Below, piece after piece: positions 11,123-19,963 of a DNA stretch of 64,000 bases. The first letter of the stretch is position 1. Every line of letters begins with the position of its first letter. The DNA lies in assembly GCF_003990045.1 (NCBI RefSeq), contig NZ_RZGZ01000005.1, forward strand, positions 62,001-126,000. The letters run 5' to 3'. This stretch comes from Labedella endophytica. GTDB lineage: Bacteria; Actinomycetota; Actinomycetes; Actinomycetales; Microbacteriaceae. A program made the translations under genes and the position numbers. The notes beneath the pieces are model-generated. The model was not told the DNA's origin and did no database searches. It worked only from the letters and a program-made list of their open reading frames with translations.

Positions 11123-13279
11123 GTGGCTAAGAAGAAGGCCGGTCTTCCGGCCGCACGCGATGTCCAGTCGGCGGCGACGCCGAATCGAGCGGTCTCGGAA
11201 CCGGTGAGCCCCTCGGTGCCGGGGTCCGGCACTGCCGTGGCGGAGGACCCGGCGCCCGCCGCGGAGGTCCAGCAGACCACCTCGGCGACCGCGACCATCG
11301 GGCGGTTGCCTATCCTCGGGATCTCCCCGGAGGTCGAGGGCGGACGGTGGCCCGCGAAGGCCTTCGCCGGCGAGGTCGTCACCTTCGGTGCGACCGCCTT
11401 CCGCGAGGGACACGACCTGATCGGTGTCCGTGCCCTCCTCACCTCCCCGACCGGCGTCTCGTCGAGCGTCGTCCTGGACCCCGGCCCCGCTGGAACGGAC
11501 ACCTGGTACGGAGACGCCCGACTCGACGAGGAGGGAGCCTGGTCCTTCCGCATCCTCTCGTTCGCTGACGAGTTCGCCACGTGGCACCACAACGCCGAGA
11601 TCAAGATCGATGCGGGCGTCGACGTCGAGCTCATGTACACGATCGGCGAGCAGCTCCTGAACGCCGCGGCGACCGATCCGGAGCGCTCCGAGGAGAAGCG
11701 ACGCCTTCTCGCACGGCACGCCGCGACCCTGGCCTCGTCGAGCGATCCGGACGCCCGGCGCGCCGTCCTCGACGACACGGATCTCGCCGCGATCGCTCGC
11801 GAGAACCCCTTCATGGGGATCCGATCGTTCTCGGACGAGCGCACCATCACGGTCGAGCGCACCCGCGCCGGATTCGCCTCGTGGTACGAGTTCTTCCCCC
11901 GATCGGAGGGCGCGAAGCGCAACCCGGACGGCTCCTGGATCTCCGGAGACTTCACGACGGCGACCAAGCGCCTCCCCGCCGTCGCCGCCATGGGCTTCGA
12001 CGTGGTCTACCTCCCGCCGATCCACCCGATCGGTCGCGCCTTCCGCAAGGGACCGAACAACACGCTCGACGCGGGCCCGAACGATCCCGGCTCGCCGTGG
12101 GCGATCGGATCGGCGGAGGGTGGTCACGACGCCATCCACCCCGACCTCGGCTCCGTCGCCGACTTCGAGGCCTTCGTCGCGTCGGCCGTGGACCTGGGTA
12201 TGGAGGTCGCGATCGACCTCGCCCTGCAGGCGTCGCCCGACCACCCCTGGGTCACCGAGCACCCCGAGTGGTTCACGACCCTGCCGGACGGCACGATCGC
12301 CTACGCGGAGAACCCTCCCAAGAAGTACCAGGACATCTACCCGATCAACTTCGACAACGATCCGGAGGGTATCCGCACCGAGGTCCTGCGCATCGTCCGC
12401 TACTGGATGTCGCTCGGGGTCCGCACGTTCCGTGTCGACAACCCGCACACCAAGCCCGTCGAGTTCTGGGAATGGCTCATCGGGCAGGTCAACGCGACCG
12501 ACCCGGACGTTGTCTTCCTCGCCGAGGCGTTCACCCGACCCGCGATGATGCGAGCCCTCGCGAAGGTCGGCTTCCAGCAGGGGTACTCCTACTTCACGTG
12601 GCGCAACACCCGCGAGGAGCTCGAGGAGTTCTTCACGAGCATCTCCACGGAGACCGCCGACTACTACCGCCCGAACCTCTTCGTCAACACCCCCGACATC
12701 CTCACCGAGTACCTGCAGTTCGGCGGACCGGCCGCCTTCACGATCCGCGCGGCCCTCGCGGCCACCGCCGGTCCGCTCTGGGGCGTCTACTCGGGCTTCG
12801 AACTGTTCGAGAACGTCGCCCGTCCGGGTTCCGAGGAGAACATCGACAACGAGAAGTACGAGTACAAGCCGCGCGACTACGCGGCGGCCGAAGCCGCCGG
12901 GTCTTCGCTCGGGCTCTTCATCGGCACGCTCAATCGCGCTCGCCGCGAGCACCCGGCGCTCGGCCAGCTCCGCAATCTGCGCCTGCACTCGTCCGACGAC
13001 GACAACATCCTCGTCTACTCGAAGCACCTGAGCGCCGAGCTCTCCCCCACCGGTTCGGCCGACACCGTCATCGTCGTGGCGAACGTCGACCCGCACTCGG
13101 TCCGTGAGACCGTCGTGCATCTCGACTCCACGGCGTTCGGCATTCCCCACGGCACCCCCTTCCGCGTCCGCGACGTCGTCACCGACACCGTCTGGGAGTG
13201 GGGCGAGCACAACTACGTCCGCCTGGACGCCTTCACCACCCCTGTGCACATTCTCGAGATCCTGGAGGACCGACCGTGA
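11123..13279 (+). CDS. glgE: Alpha-1,4-glucan:maltose-1-phosphate maltosyltransferase GlgE
   Basis: GlgE (GH13_3) adds maltosyl units from maltose-1-phosphate to alpha-1,4-glucan. With the start at 11123 the product is 718 aa. About 60 low-complexity residues (starting after AKKKAGLPAARD) precede the conserved start RLPILGISPEVEGGRWPAKA. The nucleophile is in FRVDNPH (D439) and the acid/base is in FLAEAF (E468), 29 residues apart as in characterised GlgE. The third acid lies in PDILTEY. The stop overlaps the glgB start by four bases. treS and maltokinase genes, which normally supply the donor, are not in the window. The start is uncertain, as a TTG at 11093 is also in frame. Confidence 0.93.
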   Translation: MAKKKAGLPAARDVQSAATPNRAVSEPVSPSVPGSGTAVAEDPAPAAEVQQTTSATATIGRLPILGISPEVEGGRWPAKAFAGEVVTFGATAFREGHDLIGVRALLTSPTGVSSSVVLDPGPAGTDTWYGDARLDEEGAWSFRILSFADEFATWHHNAEIKIDAGVDVELMYTIGEQLLNAAATDPERSEEKRRLLARHAATLASSSDPDARRAVLDDTDLAAIARENPFMGIRSFSDERTITVERTRAGFASWYEFFPRSEGAKRNPDGSWISGDFTTATKRLPAVAAMGFDVVYLPPIHPIGRAFRKGPNNTLDAGPNDPGSPWAIGSAEGGHDAIHPDLGSVADFEAFVASAVDLGMEVAIDLALQASPDHPWVTEHPEWFTTLPDGTIAYAENPPKKYQDIYPINFDNDPEGIRTEVLRIVRYWMSLGVRTFRVDNPHTKPVEFWEWLIGQVNATDPDVVFLAEAFTRPAMMRALAKVGFQQGYSYFTWRNTREELEEFFTSISTETADYYRPNLFVNTPDILTEYLQFGGPAAFTIRAALAATAGPLWGVYSGFELFENVARPGSEENIDNEKYEYKPRDYAAAEAAGSSLGLFIGTLNRARREHPALGQLRNLRLHSSDDDNILVYSKHLSAELSPTGSADTVIVVANVDPHSVRETVVHLDSTAFGIPHGTPFRVRDVVTDTVWEWGEHNYVRLDAFTTPVHILEILEDRP

Positions 13280-15630
13280 GCACGATTCCCCCCATCCCCC
13301 CGCTCCCGTCGGACGCCCCGTCGTCGACACCGTCTCCCGACGGCGCCCTCGACGCGGCCGACACCGTGGAGCCCACGCCCGTCGACGCCGGGAGCGTCGA
13401 GCACGTCTCCCCCGCGAGCCAGCGATCCGCCCCGGACAAGGTGGCGCTCCCCGACGTCTCCGACGACGTCCTCGACGCCGTCGCGGCCGGCACCTACCAC
13501 GATCCCCACTCCGTGCTCGGCAGCCACCCGGTCTCCTCAGAGGGCGTCTCGGACGCGCTCACGGTGATCCGGACGCGTCGTCCCGTCGCCTCGCGCGTCG
13601 CTGCGGTCCTGGACTCCGGTGCGCGCGTGGAACTCACCCATGTGCGATCCGGGATCTGGCAGGGAGCCCACGTGGCCGGCCACCAGCCCTACCGCATCGA
13701 GGCGAGCTACGAGGGCGGTCCGGACTGGATCGCCGACGACGCCTACGCCTTCGCTCCGACGGTCGGCGAGCTCGACCTCCACCTCATCGGTGAGGGCCGG
13801 CACGAGAGGCTGTGGGACGTGCTCGGCGCCCACCATCGCACCCTCGGCACCGCCGAGCGCGCCGTGTACGGAACCTCGTTCAGCGTCTGGGCGCCCCATG
13901 CGAGCGCCGTGCGCGTCGTCGGTACCTTCAACGACTGGAACGGCGAGGGGCACGCGTTGCGCTCGATGGGCGGCTCCGGCGTGTGGGAGATCTTCGTTCC
14001 CGGCGTCGACCCCGGCGCGCTCTACAAGTTCCAGCTCCGCGGTCGCGACGGCGAGTGGCTCTCGAAGGCCGATCCGCTGGCCCGGCACGCCGAGACCGAG
14101 GGCCTCACGGCCTCCATCGTCACCGAATCGCATTACGCGTGGAACGACGATGCGTGGATGACGAAGCGCGCCGCCACGAACCCGCACGATGGCGCGATGA
14201 GTGTCTACGAGCTGCACGCCGGCTCGTGGAGGCTCGGGCTCGGCTACCGCGAACTCGCCGATCACCTGATCGAATACGTCACTGAGCTCGGGTTCACCCA
14301 CGTCGAGTTCATGCCGCTCGCCGAGCACCCCTTCGGCGGCTCCTGGGGCTACCAGATCACGGGCTACTACGCGCCCACGAGCCGCTTCGGTTCTCCCGAC
14401 GACCTGCGGTACCTGATCGACCGACTCCACCAAGCGGGCATCGGCGTGCTCATGGACTGGGTGCCCGGACACTTCGCGACCGACGCCTGGGCCCTCGCCC
14501 GCTTCGACGGCGAGGCACTCTACGAGCACCCGGACCCCCGTCGCGGGGAGCACAAGGACTGGGGAACGTTCATCTTCGACTTCGGGAACCCGCAGGTGCG
14601 GAACTTCCTCGTCGCCAACGCGCTCTACTGGATCGAGGAGTTCCACGTCGATGGTCTTCGGGTCGACGCGGTCGCGTCGATGCTCTACCTCGACTACTCC
14701 CGTGAAGACGGCGAGTGGCTGCCGAACATCCACGGCGGGAACGAGAACCTCGAGGCCATCAGCCTCCTGCAGGAGGCGAACGCGACCGCTTACCGCCGGA
14801 ATCCCGGTGTCGTGATGATCGCCGAGGAGTCGACCAACTGGGGCGGTGTCACGGCGCCGACGAGCGGGGGCGGGCTCGGGTTCGGGTTCAAGTGGAACAT
14901 GGGCTGGATGCACGATTCGCTCCAGTACATCGCCAACGATCCGATCCACCGCACGTACCACCACGGCGAGATCACCTTCTCGTTCCTGTACGCGTACAGC
15001 GAGAACTTCCTCCTGCCGATCAGCCACGACGAGGTCGTGCACGGCAAGGGGTCGCTCCTCAACAAGATGCCGGGCGACCACTGGCAGAAGCTCGCGAACC
15101 TCCGCGCCTACCTCACCTTCATGTGGTCGCACCCCGGCAAGCAGCTGCTGTTCATGGGCCAGGAGTTCGGTCAGCTCTCCGAGTGGTCGGAGGCCCGCGA
15201 CCTCGACTGGTGGATCCTCGACCAGCCGGCTCACCGGGGCCTGCACTCCCTCGTGATGCAGCTCAACCGCGTCTACCGCGAGAACCCGGCGCTGTGGGCC
15301 CTCGACAACGACCCGTCCGGTTTCGAGTGGCTCGACGGCGGGGACTCCACCCACAACATCGTGTCGTTCCTCCGACGCGACGGGAACGGAGACGAGATCG
15401 CCGTGTTCATGAACTTCTCGGGCGCCACCGTCGGTCCCTACCGTGCTGGACTGCCCCAGGCCGGCGTGTGGGACGAGATCCTGAACTCCGACGCCGGCGA
15501 CTTCGGCGGTTCGGGTGTCGGCAATCTCGGGAGCGTCACGGCACGCGACGAGCCGTGGGCCGGCCGACCGGCCTCCGCCGACATCACGCTGCCCCCGCTC
15601 GCGGGACTCTGGCTGAAGCGCCGGCGCTGA
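13276..15630 (+). CDS. glgB: 1,4-alpha-glucan branching enzyme GlgB
   Basis: GlgB (GH13_9) cuts alpha-1,4 chains and rejoins them as alpha-1,6 branches. The 784-aa product has a long proline/serine-rich N-terminal leader, an N1 domain, a CBM48 domain (about residues 190-280) and the catalytic barrel. Catalytic residues are D464 in DGLRVDAVASMLY, E517 in IAEEST and D585 in SHDEVVHG, with the same spacing as in E. coli GlgB. The GTG start at 13276 lies in a GTGA overlap with glgE and has GGAGG seven bases upstream. Coupled glgE-glgB marks the GlgE route to alpha-glucan. A strong bidirectional terminator follows. Confidence 0.96.
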   Translation: MSTIPPIPPLPSDAPSSTPSPDGALDAADTVEPTPVDAGSVEHVSPASQRSAPDKVALPDVSDDVLDAVAAGTYHDPHSVLGSHPVSSEGVSDALTVIRTRRPVASRVAAVLDSGARVELTHVRSGIWQGAHVAGHQPYRIEASYEGGPDWIADDAYAFAPTVGELDLHLIGEGRHERLWDVLGAHHRTLGTAERAVYGTSFSVWAPHASAVRVVGTFNDWNGEGHALRSMGGSGVWEIFVPGVDPGALYKFQLRGRDGEWLSKADPLARHAETEGLTASIVTESHYAWNDDAWMTKRAATNPHDGAMSVYELHAGSWRLGLGYRELADHLIEYVTELGFTHVEFMPLAEHPFGGSWGYQITGYYAPTSRFGSPDDLRYLIDRLHQAGIGVLMDWVPGHFATDAWALARFDGEALYEHPDPRRGEHKDWGTFIFDFGNPQVRNFLVANALYWIEEFHVDGLRVDAVASMLYLDYSREDGEWLPNIHGGNENLEAISLLQEANATAYRRNPGVVMIAEESTNWGGVTAPTSGGGLGFGFKWNMGWMHDSLQYIANDPIHRTYHHGEITFSFLYAYSENFLLPISHDEVVHGKGSLLNKMPGDHWQKLANLRAYLTFMWSHPGKQLLFMGQEFGQLSEWSEARDLDWWILDQPAHRGLHSLVMQLNRVYRENPALWALDNDPSGFEWLDGGDSTHNIVSFLRRDGNGDEIAVFMNFSGATVGPYRAGLPQAGVWDEILNSDAGDFGGSGVGNLGSVTARDEPWAGRPASADITLPPLAGLWLKRRR

Positions 15631-15671
15631 CGCACCGGTGCCGCCGCGTGCGGCGCCGGACGACCGAGAAA

Positions 15672-15703
15672 GGGGGCGTCCCGACCATGGTCGGGACGCC
15701 CCC
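15672..15703. terminator. Bidirectional intrinsic terminator between glgB and the YbbN-like gene
   Basis: A perfect 32-bp inverted repeat (GGGGGCGTCCCGA arm, CATG in the centre) is flanked by GAAA on the left and TTCCTC on the right. It lies between two convergent genes and can end transcription from both sides, although the U-tract is short. Confidence 0.8.
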
Positions 15704-15741
15704 TTCCTCGTGTGACGGTGCGTGCCGCACCACCGCCGGGA

Positions 15742-16695
15742 TCAGTAGAGCAGGCCGGCCAGCCGGGCACGCGCCGAGACGACGAGTGGGTCGGTGACAC
15801 CGACGATCTCGAAGTACTGGAGGATCCGCTCACGCACTCGGTCCCGATCGTCGGGGTCGAGCGTCGGGAAGAGGGCGAGCAGCCGGTCGAAGGCGTCCGT
15901 GACGTGACCGCCGGAGAGATCGAGGTCGGCGACGTCGAGGGCGGCGTCGACGGAGGTGGCGTCGGCGGCCGCGGCGGAGCGCATGGCGTCGACGGTCTTG
16001 CCGTCGAGGCGATCGAGCAGGCTCACCTGAGCGAGACCGGCCACGGCCTCCCTGTCGTTCGGCTGCTGCGCGATCTGCTTCGTGTACGCCGCGATGGCGG
16101 TCGCGTAGTCGCGTCGGGCGATCGCGTCGTATGCCTCCTGGTGGAGCGGCGGGAGCTCGGGCTCCGGAGCCGGCTGATCCGCGGCGCCGTCCACGACGAC
16201 CTGACCCGCGACGCCGCTCTGTGCGGCCGCCTCGATGACGCGACCGAGCACGTCCGCGAGCTGTGCTTCCGGGACGGCGCCCTGGAAGAGCGGCATCGGC
16301 TGCCCGCCGATGAGCACGACGACGGTCGGTGCCGTCGTGGCCTGCAGCCCCTGGACGAGCTGAGGGTTCGCGTCGATGTCGACGCGCACGATGACGAGGT
16401 GCCCATCGTGCTGGCCCACGAGGCGTTCGAGGACGGGGCTCAGGGCGACGCTCACGTCCGAGCGAACGGAGTAGAGGTCGACGACGACGGGCACCCGCGA
16501 GGACAACTCGATGAACTGGCCGAAGTTCTGGTCGTTCCCCTCGAGCACGAGCGACGGGACGCGGACGGTGTCGGGTGCGGCGCCCGACGGCGCCGGTCGG
16601 CTGCCGGCGGCCTGGGGGGCCGGCTGGCGGCTCGACAGACCGGAGAGGTCGACGGCACCGCGGAGGTTCGCTCCCGGGTTCATGGGGATGCTCAT
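15742..16695 (-). CDS. YbbN/CnoX-like thioredoxin-fold protein with TPR-like C terminus, no cysteines
   Basis: YbbN/CnoX proteins are holdase chaperones with a thioredoxin fold plus tetratricopeptide helices. The 317-aa product has a short N-terminal leader, a thioredoxin-like domain (about residues 60-165) with the cis-proline loop TAPTVVV, and a helical TPR-like half (EAYDAIARRDYATAIAAY). At the usual CxxC place it reads SVRSDVS, and the whole protein has no cysteine, so it cannot be a redox enzyme. The start is ATG at 16695, in an ATGA overlap with the upstream membrane-protein gene, so the two are coupled. Cytoplasmic, as no signal peptide is seen. Confidence 0.85.
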   Translation of the reverse strand: MSIPMNPGANLRGAVDLSGLSSRQPAPQAAGSRPAPSGAAPDTVRVPSLVLEGNDQNFGQFIELSSRVPVVVDLYSVRSDVSVALSPVLERLVGQHDGHLVIVRVDIDANPQLVQGLQATTAPTVVVLIGGQPMPLFQGAVPEAQLADVLGRVIEAAAQSGVAGQVVVDGAADQPAPEPELPPLHQEAYDAIARRDYATAIAAYTKQIAQQPNDREAVAGLAQVSLLDRLDGKTVDAMRSAAAADATSVDAALDVADLDLSGGHVTDAFDRLLALFPTLDPDDRDRVRERILQYFEIVGVTDPLVVSARARLAGLLY

Positions 16696-18617
16696 GGCAG
16701 TTCCTTCGCAGAGATGAGTGACTGGCTGAAACCGAGCAGGACGACCTGATCGGTCGAATCCGCTGGCGGGACGTAGAACAGGAGCTGATCCGCGTATTGG
16801 ACCTCGGCCCCCTTCGCCGTCTCCTCGAGCCCGACGATGGCGGCCACGGCTCCCTGGAGCTTCACGACGGCTCCCGTCTCGGTGGGCTTGACCGTCTCGC
16901 TCTCCATCATGCTCACGGCGACGATGGCGCCGGACGAGATCGTCGAGAGGCCGATCGGTTCGGTCTCCCCCGGGCCGACGGAGAAGTCGATGTTCGCCGT
17001 CGACGGGAGCTGCTCCTGCTTCGTCGCCCGGTCGGCGGCGATGAGCTCACGGAACGGATCCGATTCGGCGAACGACGCCGCGAACTGGCTCTCGGCTCCG
17101 TTGGCGATCAGGTCCGAGTACTGCGCGGCCAGATCGGCGGGAGGGACGAGCATGAGCGGCGAGTCGGGCGGGATGAACGCCGCTCCGATGGAGGCCGGTG
17201 CCGACTCGGGAATGGTCGCGTTCGGCTCCAGAGCGACGGCATAGGAGACCTTGTAGCTGGACCGCGGGGTCTCCTGCTGGAGCATCATGGCGATGAGCGG
17301 GGTCTCGGTGTCCTCCTGGTCGCCGACGACGGTGAAGACGGACCGCGGCCATACGTCCGTTGCCTGGGGAAGCGAGAGGAGCAGCGGCGAGGACGGGATC
17401 GTCCGCGGCACCGCGTAGTCGGAGACCTTCCCGCGCGTGGTGTAGTTCGACTGACGCTCGAGCAGAGCGGCACCGGTGAACCGGGTCGCCGCGAGTTCGC
17501 TGTTCCGATCGGCGTCGGCCTCGGTCGCAACCGCCGAGATCCGGGAGATGACGCGCTCGAGCTGGGCAACCGTGACGGCGGGAGCAGGCGCGTCCTCGGT
17601 CGCCTCGGGGACGATGGCGGCGCTGTCGGTGGGTTCCGGGGTCTGTCCGGCGGAGGACAGGTCCGGCCAGTAGTTGGCCGAACAGCCGCTCAGAAGAAGG
17701 CCGGAGATGAGGAGCACGGGCATCCCGACCCGCATGCTCGCGCGCACTCGGGCGCGGCGCTGCCGGCGGCGGCGGCGCGGCGGTTTCGCGGTCTGCTCGA
17801 GCCCAGGACCGGCGGTGATCCCCTTGCGGCGAGGGCCGCGGGACTTCCGGAGGTGGTTCAGTCCGAGGAGATAGAGGACGAGTCCGACCACGAGAAGCAG
17901 GATCCCCCCCGCGATGAGGGGGCCGGCCCAGGGAGTGGCGTTGCTCACGGGCCAGGACAGGCGCACGGTCGCCGGGGCGGCCTGCTCTCCGTCGGAGGCG
18001 ATGAGGACGCTCACGTCGTCCGGGACGCTGATCGGCGCGATGACGGCCTGATCCTCGACGTATTCGCTCAACCAGAGGTCGGAACCGCGGGGGTCGACCG
18101 TCTCGTCCGACGAATCGGCGTCGGACCCGGCTTCCGCTTCGGCCCCCTCGTCGGTCTCCGCCTCGGCGTCGCCCTCGTCCTCGGGTGCGGCGGTCTCGGG
18201 CGCGGCGGTCTCGGGCGCGGTGGCTCCCGGATCGGTGGTCTCGGGAGCGGCACCCTCGGACGGATCCGGGGTGGCGTCTGGTGTCTCCTCGGCTCCGCCC
18301 CGGATCGTCGTCTCGAGTTCCCCGGTCTCCTCGTCGACGGAGAGTTCGGCGTACTCGCTGTCGCCGAGCCAGGCCATGACGTCGCTCGTGCGGCCGTAGG
18401 CGACGAAGACCGTGTCCGACCCTGTGGCGGTGACCGTCTGAGATCCCTCGCGGGAGTTGAGGACGGCTCCGCTGACGAGCGTGTAGGGAAGGCCCCCGGA
18501 CACGACGCCTTCCGAGGCGACGGTCGACGGCGGCAGGAAGACCGTCCGCTGGGCGATGCCCAGGACGATCATCGCCGCGGCGACGACGAATGCGGCGATG
18601 GCGAGAACGAAACGCAC
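16692..18617 (-). CDS. Conserved multi-domain membrane protein with an internal lipobox-like motif
   Basis: Not recognised as a characterised family. The 641-aa protein has an N-terminal membrane segment (residues 1-25), a first extracytoplasmic domain, a long Glu/Thr/Ala/Pro-rich linker (ETAAPETAAPED and similar) and a second extracytoplasmic part. A second membrane segment (GPLIAGGILLLVVGLVLYLL) follows, then a very basic cytoplasmic loop (RRRRRQRRARVR) and a third hydrophobic stretch ending LLISGLLLSGCSAN, which looks like a lipoprotein signal. The last 310 residues would be extracytoplasmic. The GTG start at 18617 has an AAGGAG site. The open frame extends 20 codons upstream without support. 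It is coupled to the YbbN-like gene. Confidence 0.7.
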   Translation of the reverse strand: MRFVLAIAAFVVAAAMIVLGIAQRTVFLPPSTVASEGVVSGGLPYTLVSGAVLNSREGSQTVTATGSDTVFVAYGRTSDVMAWLGDSEYAELSVDEETGELETTIRGGAEETPDATPDPSEGAAPETTDPGATAPETAAPETAAPEDEGDAEAETDEGAEAEAGSDADSSDETVDPRGSDLWLSEYVEDQAVIAPISVPDDVSVLIASDGEQAAPATVRLSWPVSNATPWAGPLIAGGILLLVVGLVLYLLGLNHLRKSRGPRRKGITAGPGLEQTAKPPRRRRRQRRARVRASMRVGMPVLLISGLLLSGCSANYWPDLSSAGQTPEPTDSAAIVPEATEDAPAPAVTVAQLERVISRISAVATEADADRNSELAATRFTGAALLERQSNYTTRGKVSDYAVPRTIPSSPLLLSLPQATDVWPRSVFTVVGDQEDTETPLIAMMLQQETPRSSYKVSYAVALEPNATIPESAPASIGAAFIPPDSPLMLVPPADLAAQYSDLIANGAESQFAASFAESDPFRELIAADRATKQEQLPSTANIDFSVGPGETEPIGLSTISSGAIVAVSMMESETVKPTETGAVVKLQGAVAAIVGLEETAKGAEVQYADQLLFYVPPADSTDQVVLLGFSQSLISAKELP

Positions 18618-18704
18618 GAACACTCCTTCTACGTTGCCGATGGACGGCCGGAAAGGCACGTCGAGCGGTATGGACACGGCGCGGCAACGGACACGGGACG
18701 ATCC

Positions 18705-18710
18705 AGAATA
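18705..18710 (-). promoter_or_regulatory. Candidate -10 hexamer TATTCT in the divergent region 18618-18835
   Basis: TATTCT on the minus strand would give the membrane-protein gene a leader of about 85 bases. On the plus strand TAGGAT at 18802-18807 could serve the AI-2E-family gene. No convincing -35 elements are seen, and nothing else stands out in this 218-bp divergent region. Confidence 0.3.
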
Positions 18711-18835
18711 TCCGATAAAGACTGTGCGCCGCCTCCGGGGCGTCCTGGGACGGCCCGATACACCCCTCTCGCCGTGTCGCGGACCGTGCCCCGGCCGCCC
18801 ATAGGATGATCGGATCGCGAGCGAAATGAGGGCGG

Positions 18836-19882
18836 ATGAGGATTCAGAACGCGTTCCGCGTCGGGCTCGTCGGCACGCTCGGTGTCGGCCTCGGCCTCCT
18901 GATCCTGCTGTCGATCGTCACGCTGCAGACGATCCTCGTCTACATCGGGGCCGCGCTGTTCCTGGCGCTCGGGCTCGACCCCATCGTCACGTGGCTCGAG
19001 CGCCGCGGACTCCCCCGCTGGGTCGCCCTCGTCATCGTCGTCGTCGTCCTCCTCTGTCTGTTCGGCGGCCTCGTCTGGATGGTCGTGCCGATCATCGTCG
19101 ATCAGATCAGCGACCTCGCGCGACTCGTTCCGCTCCTGCAGCAGCAGGTCGCCTCGAACGAGTTCATCGAGAACCTGCGCGAGCAGTTCCCGTTCCTCAA
19201 CGTCGACCTCATCATCAGCGAAGCCGGGTCGTTCATCACCGACAACATCACGAACATCGGAAGCGGTGCCGTGCAGGTCGTGTTCGCGATCGGCTCCGGA
19301 TTCTTCGGCGCCCTCATCGTGCTCATCCTCACGATCTATTTCACGGCGTCGCTGCCCGCCACCATGCGCGGGCTCTACCAGCTCGTCCCCGCCACGAAGC
19401 GTGAGCGTTTCGCCGATCTCGCCGAGCAGATCACGACCTCGGTCGGGCGGTACGTCACGGGCCAGGTGACGATCGCCGCATGCAGCGGGATCCTCAGCTA
19501 CATCATGCTGTCGATCATCGACGCGCCGTTCCCGCCCGTGCTCGCCTGCATCGGCTTCTTCTTCTCCCTCATCCCGCTCGTCGGCACGCTGACGGGCTCG
19601 ATCATCATCTCGCTCGTCTGCCTCATCCCGGGTCTCGGTTCACCCGTCACCGCCCTGATCGCGGCCGTCTACTACCTCGTGTACATGCAGGTGGAGGCCT
19701 ACGTGCTCAGCCCGAACATCATGAAGCGCGCCGTCGCCGTCCCCGGTGCCGTCGTCGTCATCGCCGCCCTCGCGGGCGGCTCCCTGCTCGGGATCCTCGG
19801 CGCCCTCATCGCCATCCCCACGGCGGCCGCCGTCCTGCTCATCATCAAGCAGGTCGTCATCCCCCGCCAGAACGAGCTCTGA
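18836..19882 (+). CDS. AI-2E family transporter (PerM-like permease)
   Basis: AI-2E family (UPF0118) proteins are membrane exporters or permeases of about 350 aa. Their substrates range from autoinducer-2 to ions and differ between members. The 348-aa product shows the family plan: N-terminal membrane helices (LGVGLGLLILLSIVTLQTIL), a large middle segment with amphipathic helices, then several membrane helices with the motif FFFSLIPLVGTLTGS and a C-terminal VVIAALAGGSLLGILGALI. The ATG at 18836 has a GAGGG-type site. It is monocistronic and faces the hydrolase gene convergently. The substrate cannot be inferred. Confidence 0.88.
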   Translation: MRIQNAFRVGLVGTLGVGLGLLILLSIVTLQTILVYIGAALFLALGLDPIVTWLERRGLPRWVALVIVVVVLLCLFGGLVWMVVPIIVDQISDLARLVPLLQQQVASNEFIENLREQFPFLNVDLIISEAGSFITDNITNIGSGAVQVVFAIGSGFFGALIVLILTIYFTASLPATMRGLYQLVPATKRERFADLAEQITTSVGRYVTGQVTIAACSGILSYIMLSIIDAPFPPVLACIGFFFSLIPLVGTLTGSIIISLVCLIPGLGSPVTALIAAVYYLVYMQVEAYVLSPNIMKRAVAVPGAVVVIAALAGGSLLGILGALIAIPTAAAVLLIIKQVVIPRQNEL

Positions 19883-19963
19883 CGCGGCAGGCTGCGCCGG
19901 GTCCGCCACCCACACGTCGGACTCTGACGCGCCGAGCACTCATGCGCCGCGCCCTGACGCGTC

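Noticed and set aside
16692-18617. Annotation of the membrane protein as a glycosyltransferase
   Set aside because: No DxD, GT-A/GT-B or GT-C motif is visible. The domain order and lipobox do not fit a glycosyltransferase.
19879-19961. Three copies of CTGACGCG after the AI-2E-family gene (19879, 19924, 19954)
   Set aside because: Eight bases in GC-rich DNA, with irregular spacing and no symmetry. Not enough to call an array or binding sites.
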